Part shown: piece after piece, positions 44,957-57,024 of the stretch
Position numbering within the stretch: position 1 is the first letter of the stretch
How the letters are laid out: the number at the start of each line of letters is the position of its first letter
NCBI RefSeq assembly: GCF_001540865.1
Contig: NC_033622.1
Location: 5,015,539 to 5,079,538, forward strand
Direction: 5' to 3'
Length of the DNA stretch: 64,000 bases
Source of the DNA: Ananas comosus
Lineage: Eukaryota > Streptophyta > Magnoliopsida > Poales > Bromeliaceae
Program-made: the position numbers and the translations under genes
Notes under the pieces: model-generated
Told to the model about the DNA's origin: nothing
The model's input: the letters and a program-made list of their open reading frames with translations, nothing else
Databases searched by the model: none

Positions 44957-47817
44957 TGTAAGGACTGAGACTTTTGCAGTGTAGCTAAACTCTCAGTTGA
45001 CGATGTTTTTGTGTGTAATTTAATTACAAAAGCACTCGTCAAATTTCGGGAGAAAACGAGTTAAAACGAAAATTCTACGCGATTTCCAAGTTTCACTTAA
45101 AGTAAATAGTAACTCGATTTTCCGGAGAAGCCACGGTGTGAAGTTGGATTCAGGCTCGTATCAGACTCCGTTCCTAGCGGTCCAATAGCTCGTTTCGACC
45201 GGTTCAGCTGTTCTGGAACTAATGGCGCTGACGGATTTTGAGTTCGACGCACGGATTTCGAGAAAATCCAAAAATACATATTCTATATGTATTTAGGTGT
45301 GTTTTCTTCTATTGGTAGAAGAGTTGGATTTTGTCGGGAATCCGTGGTCGATCGAGACGAAACGAGATCGTAGCTTTGTTGTCTCCGTCGTGCTGATCGC
45401 ACTGGTACGATCCGTTCACAAATCTGACGGACGGATCTGTGGCAATTGCATGTTGTTCGAGGAGAGGTCGGTTGTGGCAAAACGGTATTTTCGCAAAAGT
45501 CGCGATATTTTATGTACCGTTTCGTGTGGGATCGCACGTTGAGGGGTGTTCGCATGTTTTACACACGCTGTGAGGGACTCAGTTGTAAATACTGAGGTTC
45601 GGTGGACTTATTTGCGATGTTGCACCTTTGTATTTAAGCTTCTTAGGGTTTGGAGCCAACTAACCCTAATCCTAGCCTTAGCCAACCCCCCCAGCCGCCT
45701 CCATCTACCTCCTCTGCACCTGCTACGCGTGCCCTGGCCGCCGCTGACCGAGCCCCGGCCGGCCAACCACCGCGGCAACCACCACTTTCCTCCATATCCC
45801 TCTCTTTCTCTCTCCCTCTCTCCTCTCGGGTTGTGTAGAGGCTCGGGCCTGCGCCACCTTCAGACCCTCCACCGGGGTCGCCCCGTGCTCCAGCGAGCAT
45901 CCACGCCGACCGCCGCCGTCGCGCGCGCCGCCGCTGCTGCTCCTGCAGTCTGCAACAACCCAGGCCGAGCTCTGGCCGAGGTGGGTTGCATCTGCTGCCC
46001 GCGCGCCGCCACCGCCTGGGACCTCTCCCGCCGACGTCCTCGGAGCCCGGGCACCCCTTCCCGCCGGTCGCCGCCTCCCCGGTGCGCCGCCGTCGCCGCC
46101 TCGGCCAGCCGCAGCCGCCCCAGCCCCGCTCTGGCCGAGGCGAGCGTGCGACGCTCCCCCTGCGCCGCCGCCGCTTGGGTCCGCACCCGAGGCACTCTTT
46201 CGGCCCCGTGAAGCCCGCCTCCGCCGTCGCGGAGCTCCCCGGCCGCCGCCGTGGCCGCAGCAACTCGTGGAACCCGAGCCCGATCTCGTGCGGGCTCAAC
46301 TTGCTCCGCCGACGCCGTCGCAGCTCCCCGCCGCCAACCGAGGTGAGCACTGTGTTACTCACCACCCCCGCACTCGACCCTGGCCCCCGCGCGCGCCGCC
46401 GTGTCGCCGGAGGCCGGCCGGAGCAAGGTTGCTCCGGCCAAGCCCGAAATAGGGCTTAGTTTAGGGCTGTTTGTTGTTCTGGGCTTTCCGAGCCTCCCCG
46501 ATCTCTGCGGAAGGGAGCACGATGATCCTGGCAAGTTTCTGATCATCGTGCTCACCTTATTTTCTGTCGGCGAGACTCCGTTCCGCTGTTTTTGCGGTGT
46601 CGACCCTGTGGAGCCTTTCTTTGGCTGTTGTGCTGTGTTGTGCGTATTTTTTCGGCGATCCGAGGCTGTTCTGATGCCTCCGGAGGTGAGCACGGTGACC
46701 GCTGGTCAGTTCTGATCATGGTGCTCACCTTATTATGGATCAGAAGTGTCCGGTTTGTTCTGTTCGGCGTGTTTTTTCGTGGCTGCGCGCTATTCGCTGA
46801 ACTTTCGGGTTGCTCCCGCGCTTTCCACAGCGAGTCGCTGTGCTCCGGATCGTGAGCACGGCCTCCGGTACGTCGAGACCTGTTGGTACGTGTCTCTGCG
46901 GACTTCAGAAGTCCTCGGTTTGCGTGAACGAGCCGCTTGATCGCTCAAATTACATAAAATGATGAGATTTTATGTAATTAGAGGGTCTTTTATGCATTTG
47001 TGCTTTGCGTGGCTACTGTGGGCAGTGTGTGGGAGTTTGTAATGACCGCTGGACTGATTGTCCATGGTCCGTTAGCTTTCGCGGAAATCGGTCGGTCGAT
47101 TTCGGTGCGTTTTTCGGCGAAATTCGCCGAAAGAACGCGGTTTCGGTTCGGATTTCTTCCGACGTGGTTTGGTTGTCTTGTGTGTGGTCGCTGAGCCTTG
47201 TTGGCTAGTCACCATCATCATTTTGTGGGTTCGGTGATGATGGGTGAGCGACGGTGGGTTCCGGTGTCCAAATAGACACTTTCGGGAACTCGGATTCGTA
47301 CAATTATCCGGCGATAATTGTGTAGTGGTGTTATCTTGTGTTTGCTGCCAAAACATCCAAATTAGAGTGTTTTGGGGCAGCAGGCGACTCGTGACCCGAG
47401 TCGGTGAGTTTCGGGACACTTAGTGGGTCCCGACGGCGTCCCGGTGTGGTTTTCGGGACTTCCGGTGAGTTACGGTAATCGGTATTGGGAAACCGATCTT
47501 CATGAAATTGTTTGTGGGGTTGTGGATACTATGATTATTAGTTGTGGGTTAGATACTAACCCGGTGGACCCTCTATAGGTCCTGTCGACATTCTTTTGCA
47601 GTCAGGAGACAGACACGACATCCTTACAGGTGGGTACTTCGATCCGACGTCGGTACAGTGGTGCACGCTTGGTGATGGTTTCTTACCCTTACTCTTCTGT
47701 TGTTACTATCACATAATATATTGAGCCTTGCATCCTTGTTTATTCGTTATACTCTACTCGTTGTTTGCATACTTAGTATCCTGAGTAAGAGTAGAGTAGT
47801 TCTATCTTCATGCGTAT

Positions 47818-47950
47818 CTGTTGACCTAGTTGGTCGGTTGTTGCATTCAGTACCTGTTGACCTAGTTGGTTTGTTGTTGCGTTTAGTATCTGTTGACCTG
47901 GTTGGTCGGTTCTCGTACTTCGTTTCAGTGACCTGATTGGTCGGTTCTCG
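47818..47950 (+). repeat. About 37-bp tandem repeat in LTR F, first copy
   Basis: Units of the type ctgttgacctagttggtcggttgttgcattcagta; three clear units plus two diverged ones. The duplicated LTR (50938-51115) has one more unit. Confidence 0.8.
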
Positions 47951-48866
47951 TACATCGTTCGATGACCCTTGAGGTCGGTATACCCTAAGGGGTGGGATTG
48001 TCGATTAGCATCGACGGATGATTATAGTTTACACAGTTCCACTATTTGGCATATTTGTGACCTAGTCAGTCAGCTTCGTGAGTCCTGTCGTTTGATGACC
48101 TATGAGGTCGGTGTACCCTGAGGGGTTGGATTGTCGGCTAGTAGCCGACGGTAATTCGGGATTCTATTGATATACTCTGGTGACCTATTCGTCAGTTCGT
48201 CGTGCATATATGTTAGTTGACTTTAGTAGTCAGTGCTTGTATACCTTGGTAGGATGTTGAGTTGTTCCCTCTTAGTTGACCTGAGTAGTCGTTTCTTGTG
48301 CTTCTATATAGTTTGATGACCTATTGGTCGGTTTGCCCCGAGGGGCGGTGATTGTCGGCTGGTTGCCGACATTTGGCTATTGATCATATCCGCATTGATC
48401 GCCACAGCTCGAGTGCATTTCACGTACACCAGCGGGTTGATCCCCCGCAGGAGGGTGTTCTTTTCCGGAAAAGTGGTCGTACATCCGACCCGTGAGCCCA
48501 GCGGTGTTCTCTTTGTGCTAGGGTTACATGCCAGGTGCGAGCAGGTAGTGGCTTTTGCCTGAGGTCCTTAGACCGACACGACGGTTTAGATTTGGTACTT
48601 TTGGACTACTTGTTCGGTTGACGCATATAACTATAGTAGCAGTGGTCACTTGTATATCTTCAGTTCTTTCGTTACATTGTCTTACTACTATAGTCTTGTT
48701 ACATGTATACATTCAGTTGTTCATTACAGTAGCGGTAGTTGTACTTTCTTTCATATATATGTCTCTTTCATTCATTGTTATTGCTACTGTATTTTCTACT
48801 GACCCGTACTGTTGTTTAGCTCTTCCTGATCCGGTGAGTACTCCTCGCCTTCATCGGCTTGCGGTA

Positions 48867-48921
48867 CCCACTGGGAGGGGAGACATGTTTACATGTTCTC
48901 ACCTCCCCCACTATTTTTCAG
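48867..48921 (+). other. Conserved LTR hairpin/CAG block, copy in LTR F
   Basis: CCCACTGGG, AGGGGAGACATGT, TT, ACATGTTCTCACC, TCCCCCACTATTTTTCAG. The stem is longer and of different sequence than in the other families. With GTGAGT at 48834 it would form an 88-bp intron. The second copy lies at 52026-52080. Confidence 0.65.
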
Positions 48922-49680
48922 GTATTGCAGGCGATGAGTGTTGGGACGAGACGTGAGGTACGTTCGTAGCGGTCGATAGAGCTTCCGACCCAGGTTATCG
49001 ATTTAGTTTTTATCCTTACTATTCTGTTGTTATAGCTTAGTTAGTTTATATGGTTCAGTTAGATGATCATACTTGATGTTTGAATGTTGTGAGCTGGTTG
49101 AATTTGTGGAATTTTGGATTTGGTTTATGGATCTTCAGTTTTGGAATGTTTGTATACTTTGTGGTTCTCGGATTTGTATTTATGGATTTACGCATCGTGG
49201 TTTTCTACCCCTCGAGGTAGTCGGTTTTCAAAATAGAGTTTCCGTGTCGGAAATAATTTTCAAAAAATTTTCAAATGATTTTTCATGATGAATGAATTAG
49301 AGTTCAAAAATAAAAGCTTCTGTGTGGGGAGCACTTTTAAATAGGATGGTTGTTGTATTGTGCATTGCATCATCCAGCGCCTAAGGAGTGCTTAGAGGCA
49401 TGCATCATTCTAAGGATTGTTAGCTGTATAGAAATGTATATCATGAATTGGTTGCTGATTGGTAAATGTAGGTTGTGGTTGTGATCCTGTTGTATCCGTT
49501 GGTACGCCGTGCAGATACAAAGGAGACTCTGCCCGAATGGACAGAGGAACTTTGTATTTGTGGCGGGTCTGTACGTCACGTGGGCCAGGTTTTTTTTAAA
49601 AAAAAAATTTTTGGTACATCTTCCGCGACTCTGAGTTTTAAAAATGGTAATGGCTTTTAAATCGGCCCCGGGGCGTGACA

Positions 49681-52600
49681 CTCACCTTATTTCTGTCGGG
49701 GAGACTCCGTTCTGCTGTTTTGGCGGTGTCGACCCCGTCGAGCCTGTTTGGCTGCTGTTTTGAGTTTGCGCACGCTTATCCGGCGATCCGAGGCTGTTCC
49801 GATGCCTCCGGAGGTGAGCACGGTGACCGCTGGTCAGTGCTGATCACAATGCTCACCTTCCCTTGGATCAGAAGTGTCCGGTTAGTTCTGTTCGGAGCGA
49901 TCTTCCCTGACTGCGCGCTATTCGCTGAACCTTCGGGTTGCTCCCGCGCTTCCCACAGCGAGCCGCTGTGCTCCGGATCGTGAGCACGGACTCCGGTACG
50001 TCGAGACCTGTCAGTACGTGTCTCTGCGGACTTCGAAAGTCCTCGGTTTGCGTGAACGAGCCGCTTGATCGCTCAAATTACATAAAATGATGAGATTTTA
50101 TGTAATTAGAGGGTCTTTTATGCATTTGTGCTTTGCGTGGCTACTGTGGGCAGTGTGTGGGAGTTTGTAATGACCGCTGGACTGATTGTCCATGGTCCGT
50201 TAGCTTTCGCGGAAATCGGTAGGTCGATTTCGGTGCGTTTTTCGGCGAAATTCGCCGAAAGAACGCGGTTTCGGTTCGGATTCTTTCCGACGGTGTTTGG
50301 TTGCTTCGTGTTTTGTCGCTGAGCCTTGTTGGCTGGTCACCATCATCATTTTGTGGGTTCGATGATGATGGGTGAGCGACGGTGGGTTCCGGTGTCGAAA
50401 TAGACACTTCCGGAAACCCGGATTCGTACGATTATCCGGCGATGATCGTATGGTTGTGTTACCTCGTGTTCACTGCCAAGGCATCCAAATTGGAGTGCTT
50501 TGGGGCAGCGGGTGACTCGTGGCACGAGTCGGTGAGTTCGGGACACTTAGTGGGTCCCGACGACGTCCCGGTGTGGTTTTCGGGACTTCCGGTGAGTTAC
50601 GGTAATCGGTTTTGGGAAACCGATTACGGGGATCCTGTGTGGGGGTTTGTGAGTCTCGTGCTTTGGGTTAGTGGTTTGGATTCTGACTTGCTGGATCTTC
50701 TTAGGTCCGGTAGACTCTGTGCGTACCCAGCGTTCCGACGCGACAGTGACAGGTGGGTACTTCGATCCGACGTCGGTACAGTGGTGCACGCTTGGTGATG
50801 GTTTCTTACCCTTACTCTTCTGTTGTTACTATCGCATAATATATTGAGCCTTGCACCCTTGTTTATTCGTTATACTCTACTCGTTGTTTGCATACTTAGT
50901 ATCCTGAGTAGGAGTAGAGTAGTTCTATCTTCATGCGTATCTGTTGACCTAGTTGGTCGGTTGTTGCATTCAGTACCTGTTGACCTAGTTGGTCTGTTGT
51001 TGCGTTTAGTATCTGTTGACCTAGTTGGTCGGTTATTGCATTCCGTATCTGTTGACCTGGTTGGTCGGTTCTCGTACTTCGTTTCGGTGACCTGATTGGT
51101 CGGTTCTCGTACATCGTTCGATGGCCCTTGAGGTCGGTATACCCTAAGGGGTGGGATTGTCGGTTAGCACCGACGGATGATTATAGTTTACACAGTTCCA
51201 CTATTTGGCATATTTGTGACCTAGTCAGTCAGCTTCGTGAGTCCGGTCGTTTGATGACCTATGAGGTCGGTGTACCCTGAGGGGTTGGATTGTCGGCTAG
51301 TGGCCGACGGTAATTCGGGATTCTATTGATATACTCTGGTGACCTATTCGTCAGTTCGTCATGCATATGTGTTAGTTGACTTTAGTAGTCAGTGCTTGTA
51401 TACCTTGGTAGGATGTTGAGTTGTTCCCTCTTAGTTGACCTGAGTAGTCGTTTCTTGTGCTTCTATATAGTTTGATGACCTATTGGTCGGTTTGCCCTGA
51501 GGGGCGGTGATTGTCGGCTGGTTGCCGACATTTGGCTATTGATCATATCCGCATTGATCGCCACAGCTCGAGTGCATTTCACGTACACCAGCGGGTTGAT
51601 CCCCCGCAGGAGGGTGTTCTTTTCCGGAAAAGTGGTCGTACATCCGACCCGTGAGCCCAGCGGTGTTCTTTTTGTGCTAGGGTTACATGCCAGGTGCGAG
51701 CAGGTAGTGGCTTTTGCCTGAGGTCCTTAGACCGACACGGCGGTTTAGATTGGGTACTTTTGGACTACTTGTCCGGTTGACGCATATAACTATAGTAGCA
51801 GTGGTCACTTGTATATCTTCAGTTCTTTCGTTACATTGTCTTGCTACTATAGTCTTGTTACATGTATACATTCAGTTGTTCATTACAGTAGCGGTAGTTG
51901 TACTTTCTTTCATATATATGTCTCTTTCATTCATTATTATTGCTACTGTATTTTCTACTGACCCGTACTGTTGTTTAGCTCTTCCTGATCCGGTGAGTAC
52001 TCCTCGCCTTCATCGGCTTGCGGTACCCACTGGGAGGGGAGACATGTTTACATGTTCTCACCTCCCCCACTATTTTTCAGGTATTGCAGGCGTTGAGTTT
52101 TGGGACGAGACGTGAGGTACGTTCGTAGCGGTCGATAGAGCTTCCGACCCAGGTTATCGATTTAGTTTTTATCCTTACTATTCTGTTGTTATAGCTTAGT
52201 TAGTTTATATGGTTCAGTTAGATGATCATACTTGATGTTTGAATGTTGTGAGCTGGTTGAATTTGTGGATTTGTGGAATTGTGGATTTGGTTTATGGATC
52301 TTCAGTTTTGGGATGTTTGTATACTTTGTGGTTCTCGGATTTGTATTTATGGATTTACGCATCGTGGTTTTCTACCCCTCGAGGTAGTCGGTTTTCAAAA
52401 TAGAGTTTCCGTGTGGGAAACAGTTTTCAAAAGATTTTCAAATGGTTTTTCATGATGAATGAATTAGAGTTCAAAAATAAAAGCTTCTGTGTGGGGAGCA
52501 CTTTTAAATAGGATGGTTGTTGTATTGTGCATTGCATCATCCAGCGCCTAAGGAGTGCTTAGAGGCATGCATCATTCTAAGGATTGTTAGCTGTATGGAA

Positions 52601-52848
52601 ATGCATATCATGCTTTGGTTGTTGATTGGTAAATGTAGGTTGTGGTTGTGATCCTGTTGTATCCGTTGGTACGCCGTGCAGATATAAAGGAGACTCTGCC
52701 CGAATGGACAGAGGAACTTTATATTTGTGGCGGGTCTGTACGTCACGTGGGCCAGGTTTTTCAAAAAAAAAAAAAAATTTGGTACATCTTCCGCGACTCT
52801 GAGTTTTAAAAATGGTAATGGCTTTTAAATCGGCCCCGGGGCGTGACA
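49681..52848 (+). mobile_element. 5'-truncated second LTR of F
   Basis: Begins ctcaccttatttctgtcgg, corresponding to position 46554 of the first LTR, so the first about 1.6 kb is missing. Very similar to the first copy, with small differences and one additional tandem-repeat unit at 50938-51115. Confidence 0.9.
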
Positions 52849-52853
52849 TTTAC

Positions 52854-53535
52854 AGTGCCCTGGTGTTGGTAGATTCTGTTTCTATGATTAAGGTTCAACT
52901 TTTGTGTCCAGAAATTGTGTCAAGAATCTCTGTCATGCTATTAAAAATGTAATGAATTCTAGGAATATGTGGTGTCAAGTTACCTCTAAGCTCAATTTTT
53001 ATTATTTATTATTTATTTTTCTTCGCAAATCAAAGTTTATATTACCTTTTTCCATCTCTTTACATGTTAAATTTCACGTGTCGTAATCTTCTTGATTATG
53101 CTTCTAATTATGTTTCTGTAGACTTAAACCATCAGCTTGGGATCGCATGAAAAAGTGGTCATGCTACTTTTGTTGTATATTGTTTAATTTATATAATTTG
53201 CTTTTCTCTTTTTTGTTTGTTGCAGGAAATGAATTGCTGTTGAAATAGGAGTTGAAGCATTTTTTTTTCGTTTTTAAGTATTTTCTATTTTCAAAGTTGA
53301 GAGGTTCAGGAATGATGTTGAACTGTATATCGAATATTATTACTCTATTGCTTTTAAATTGATTTTGCTATTATTTTATTTTTAAGTTGTTGTGGATCAG
53401 AAGACAATTAGCCTTTTAAATTGTTGTTAAAAAATTAATTTTGTTTACTTTAATATTTTGTTTGTTATTTCATAAATGTTCTATTTATAAAATATAAGCT
53501 ATATATTTTTATATTTAGTTTATTATATTTTTATT
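52854..53535. other. Host sequence right of LTR unit F
   Basis: T-rich, intron-like sequence with tttgttgcag at about 53216; no recognised gene. Continuation of the region 43200-44956. Confidence 0.35.
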
Positions 53536-54051
53536 ATTGGTGACTATTTATCGCACAGTTGGTGGCGACAAAAAGTTGTCTTTTTATCTTCAACTAAGGT
53601 GGCGAGTGTGGTGGTTGCCACATAAGGTATACATTTGGTGGTAAAAATGTATTGCCATCTTATCTTCATAAAAGGTGGCGACTAATAATGGCCACTAAAA
53701 AATCATATTTGATGGCGATAAAATATCGCCACTCTATCTTTAATAAGGTGGCGATTAATAATTGCCACTAAAAGTCATATTTGGCGGTGACAAAATGTCG
53801 CCACACAATTTTTAATAAGGTGGCGGCTAGCAATGGCCACTAAAAGTCATATTTCGTGGCGATAAAAGGTCGCCACGCTATTTTAAAAAAGGTGGCGATT
53901 TTTCATGCTTCGCCACAATTTCATTTAGCGGCAACACTTTCGGTGGCAGCTTGTGGCGACTTTAAAAGTCGCTACCTTTTGAAAAGGTGGCAACTTTTTA
54001 TATATATGGTGGCGACATTAGTCGCCACCAATATATAATATTCTTGTAGTG
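53536..54051. mobile_element. CACTA element right terminus with subterminal repeats
   Basis: More than ten copies of ggtggcga / tcgccac in both orientations, regularly spaced with ccactaaaagtcatattt, end in TATTCTTGTAGTG at 54051, the inverse of CACTACAAGAATA. This is the typical end structure of CACTA elements. The partner end was not found; the element probably extends left through the LTR F insertion. Confidence 0.85.
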
Positions 54052-54060
54052 CCGGTCCAA

Positions 54061-54063
<3 letters not shown>

Positions 54064-54109
<46 letters not shown>

Positions 54110-54117
54110 CGCGCGTG
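54064..54117. repeat. TA/GC microsatellite
   Basis: About 20 TA units followed by gcgcgcgcgcg. Confidence 0.95.
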
Positions 54118-54312
54118 TAGTAGGGGTTTTGGATCAGCATCTAAGCACCTAGTAATTTCTTTCTTCTTTTTGTAAATTTATTTATAATTTTTTTTACCCT
54201 CTCACGTCTGCTACCATCTAATGCAATTATATAGAGTAACATATATACTTCAACAGTCTCCTTCCATTACTTGGTAGGTACGTAGGTGTGTTTGATACAT
54301 GCTATTCTTTTA

Positions 54313-55076
54313 GGCTGCGTTTGGTTCGGGTATAAATAAGAACTGCTAGTTTCACGGATAGGTACAAGTTCAGGTATAAGTATGAACTAGACCAATTTTG
54401 CGTTTGGATGAAAATTGAGTTGTTCCTAGGAATAAGGTAAATAGTGTTTGGATGGTTAGATTGGAACAAGAGTAATAAGAGTTATAATTTGAAATTAAAA
54501 TTATATTATGTAATTAATTAACATCAAAATATTATTTAAAAATAAATAATAAATTATTTATTAATAATTAATTATAAATAATAATAATTATTAGTAATTA
54601 ATTATAAATAATAAATTAATAATAATATTGATTATCATTAAGAATAATAATTATTAATAAATAATAATAAATATTATTAATTATTAATGATTAATTATAA
54701 ATAATAAATTAATAATAATTATTATTTAATTATTAACAATTAATTATAAATAATAAATTAATAATAATAATTATCTAATTATTAATAATTAATTATTTAT
54801 TTATTTAATTATTAAAGTAATAAATAATAATTTAAGTATATTAATCAGATTAATTAATAATATACTGCCATTAAAATTATATTTAGATTTTAATTAACCT
54901 TGTTCTCATCAAGGAACAAGCTAGTTCCAGAAAACGGGTGGAACAGTAGTTCCAGCCTTATACCAGCTTGTTCCAGAAACCCGGGAACTACTGTTCCCGG
55001 AAACCAAACATACCGTTTGGGAACAAAGGGGGGAACAAGGGCTTATTCCCCCCATGTTCCCGAACCAAATGCAACC
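54313..55076. mobile_element. Tourist-like (PIF/Harbinger) MITE
   Basis: Ends GGCTGCGTTTGGTTCGGG and its inverse CCGAACCAAATGCAACC, flanked by the 3-bp duplication TTA (54310-54312; 55077-55079), the target preference of PIF/Harbinger. 764 bp. The interior 54480-54890 is an AT-only expansion of taataatta-type repeats; outside it, inner arms rich in gttcc repeat. Confidence 0.85.
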
Positions 55077-55079
55077 TTA

Positions 55080-56357
55080 AAATTTTCAGTATTTCAATAG
55101 GTATAAAAAATATGATGGTGTTTAATTAAATACACCAAATAATCCGGTTGGTAATGTTGGATTTATTTTGGAATGAGATTTATTCTAAAATGCTAATCTT
55201 AATTATTTATCTGATATTATTTTTCTTTATTCTCTGCCCTGATATCTCTCTCTAACCTTATCTTTCTCTCTCTAAACTTAAACTTATTTTTTCCTCTCTA
55301 AGCTAAGCTCTCTTCCTCCCTCTTCTGAAATCTCACCTCTCTTATTCACTCTACCCTCGAGTCCTCGAATCTATCTCTTGCCCTATTTCTTTAATTATAC
55401 TCTCTCTCTAACCTATACTCTTTCTTCCTCTCTCTCTCTAAAATTTGAACTCCGTCGCTCTCTCTAACCTCCAATCTCTCTTTTTAAACTAAGCTCTTCC
55501 TCTCTTTTTATCGACTCACATCTCTAGTCTAAACAAAGCTCAACTCTCTAGTCTAAAAAAATAGAATAAGCTCTTCCTCTTTCTAATCTCAACTCTCTCT
55601 CCCTTTAATCTCAAATTTCTCACACACACTCTCTCTAAGCTAAGTTCTTTAAAAGTAAATTCTTCAATATTATTGAGAAGTTAAAAGTATATTAGCTGGC
55701 TATTTTATCTATTGCTATTTGATCATTAATATCTTATTCTATTTTTAAAAAAAAATGTTGAAATTTTTAATAGCATTATCTAAAGATAATTAATGAAACA
55801 AATACATTAAATGTATATTTTTCATAATCTTAAATAATATGACCGTATGAACCAAACACCAGAATGCCGCATTTTTAGTAATAAAATGAATAGGAATAAA
55901 ATGATTGGTAAATTATTGACTACTATAACCTATATTTTAAAGTTATTCTTCATACCAAAACACCAGTAAAATCTTTGAATGTCATCTATTTTCTTCCAAC
56001 CTTTAGATGTCAGATTATTTACTCGCCATCTATAATGAATTTCCCATCTTATTTTATGTCCATTATAAAACAAAAATCTATTCGGACCCCCTTCTATTCT
56101 CTTGTTCTCTTATGTATCCTGCCTCCATGCATATCCCTAATGTATACCAGTTAAGGGGCCACGTGATACAGGAGAATCATTATTACAATAATTTTTAAAA
56201 GTTAACATTATTTTTTATATATGTAAAAGTATATGGAGAAGATATTAAATCTACAAAAGAAAAAAAAAAAAAAAAGTAAATAACAGCAATAGCTAACACA
56301 AATAAAATTGACAAACACCAAATTACCAGCAAATTATAAGACATACTACAATAGCTA
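55080..56357. other. Intergenic region with CT-rich low-complexity tract
   Basis: 55240-55660 is a long imperfect run of tctctctaa words. No gene recognised in the rest. Confidence 0.6.
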
Positions 56358-57024
56358 TTTCCGGAGTGCCGGCTTGTGGGGAGCGACCCTCACAAGTATG
56401 TGTGAATGAGCACGTCCATGGTCGTCATGTCTAAATTAAACATGTTATGAATGCTAAAGACCCAACGGTCTATCACTATATATGTCATCAAGTAAGAGTT
56501 TAACCATTTACTAAGTTGAATGTCACTTTATGACATTAATATTCACTATGTCAAGTATGAGTTCTATATATGTCCAAGAGCATGTTATACTTGTCATTTT
56601 CACTAAATGAAACATAATTTCTAGCCATATAAAAGAATGTCATTCACTTACATGATTACTATATACTTGTCTCTCTACTAGATAGAGGTTACCAAAACAT
56701 GATACATATCATATGCATTTTAAGCATTCTCATGTGAGTGACCGAGTCGGGACGAGGGCCTTCCTCTGAGGCATAGGTATGGATTTTACCAATATCCATT
56801 TTACAATAAAGAATATAATATAGGGGGAGTTCGCCTATTTCGGTGAGGTCAAACCCACCGAATACTCCTCGAATTTCCTTCGTTTGCGCGAACGAGGATG
56901 TCCACTAGTCTCCTAGCTCCCTAACAAAGATTCTAAGAGAGTTAGGGGTTTCGAACGAACACCCCACAAGATCATCTTAATCCAACCCATAAAGAGGTAG
57001 AAACTTACCTTATATGGTGAAGAA

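Larger units (their letters stand above)
44957..49680 (+). mobile_element. Complete LTR of F (4.7 kb)
   Basis: TATA-like gtatttaagc at about 45630; then a GC-rich leader (about 45690-46430) with many CCGCCG words; then direct repeats ttgacctagttggtcggttg (47818-47950); hairpin/CAG block at 48867-48921. Long frames in the GC-rich leader (45546-46459, both strands) lack similarity to known proteins and are rejected as genes. Confidence 0.9.
44957..52848 (+). mobile_element. LTR unit F: one full LTR plus a truncated second LTR, no internal region
   Basis: Flanked by the duplication TTTAC (44952-44956; 52849-52853). First LTR 44957-49680 begins TGTAAGGACTGAG and ends GGGGCGTGACA. Immediately after it, 49681-52848 repeats 46554-49680 almost base for base and ends with the same GGGGCGTGACA. 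Neither primer site nor gag-pol remains. Same gypsy LTR ending as the other families here. Short frames repeated about 3,130-3,160 bp apart are consequences of the duplication. Confidence 0.93.

Noticed and set aside
45546..46459. Long frames (up to 240 aa) on both strands
   Set aside because: They lie in the GC-rich leader of LTR F; Arg/Pro/Ala-rich on every frame, and not supported by any motif.
49370..49681. Minus-strand frames at LTR ends (also 52537-52849, 57641-57988)
   Set aside because: The same LTR-terminal sequence in three copies; no domain, and the poly-A/T run varies between copies.
46401..52115. Pairs of identical short frames about 3.13-3.16 kb apart
   Set aside because: They repeat because the LTR is duplicated, not because of a gene family; no start context or similarity.
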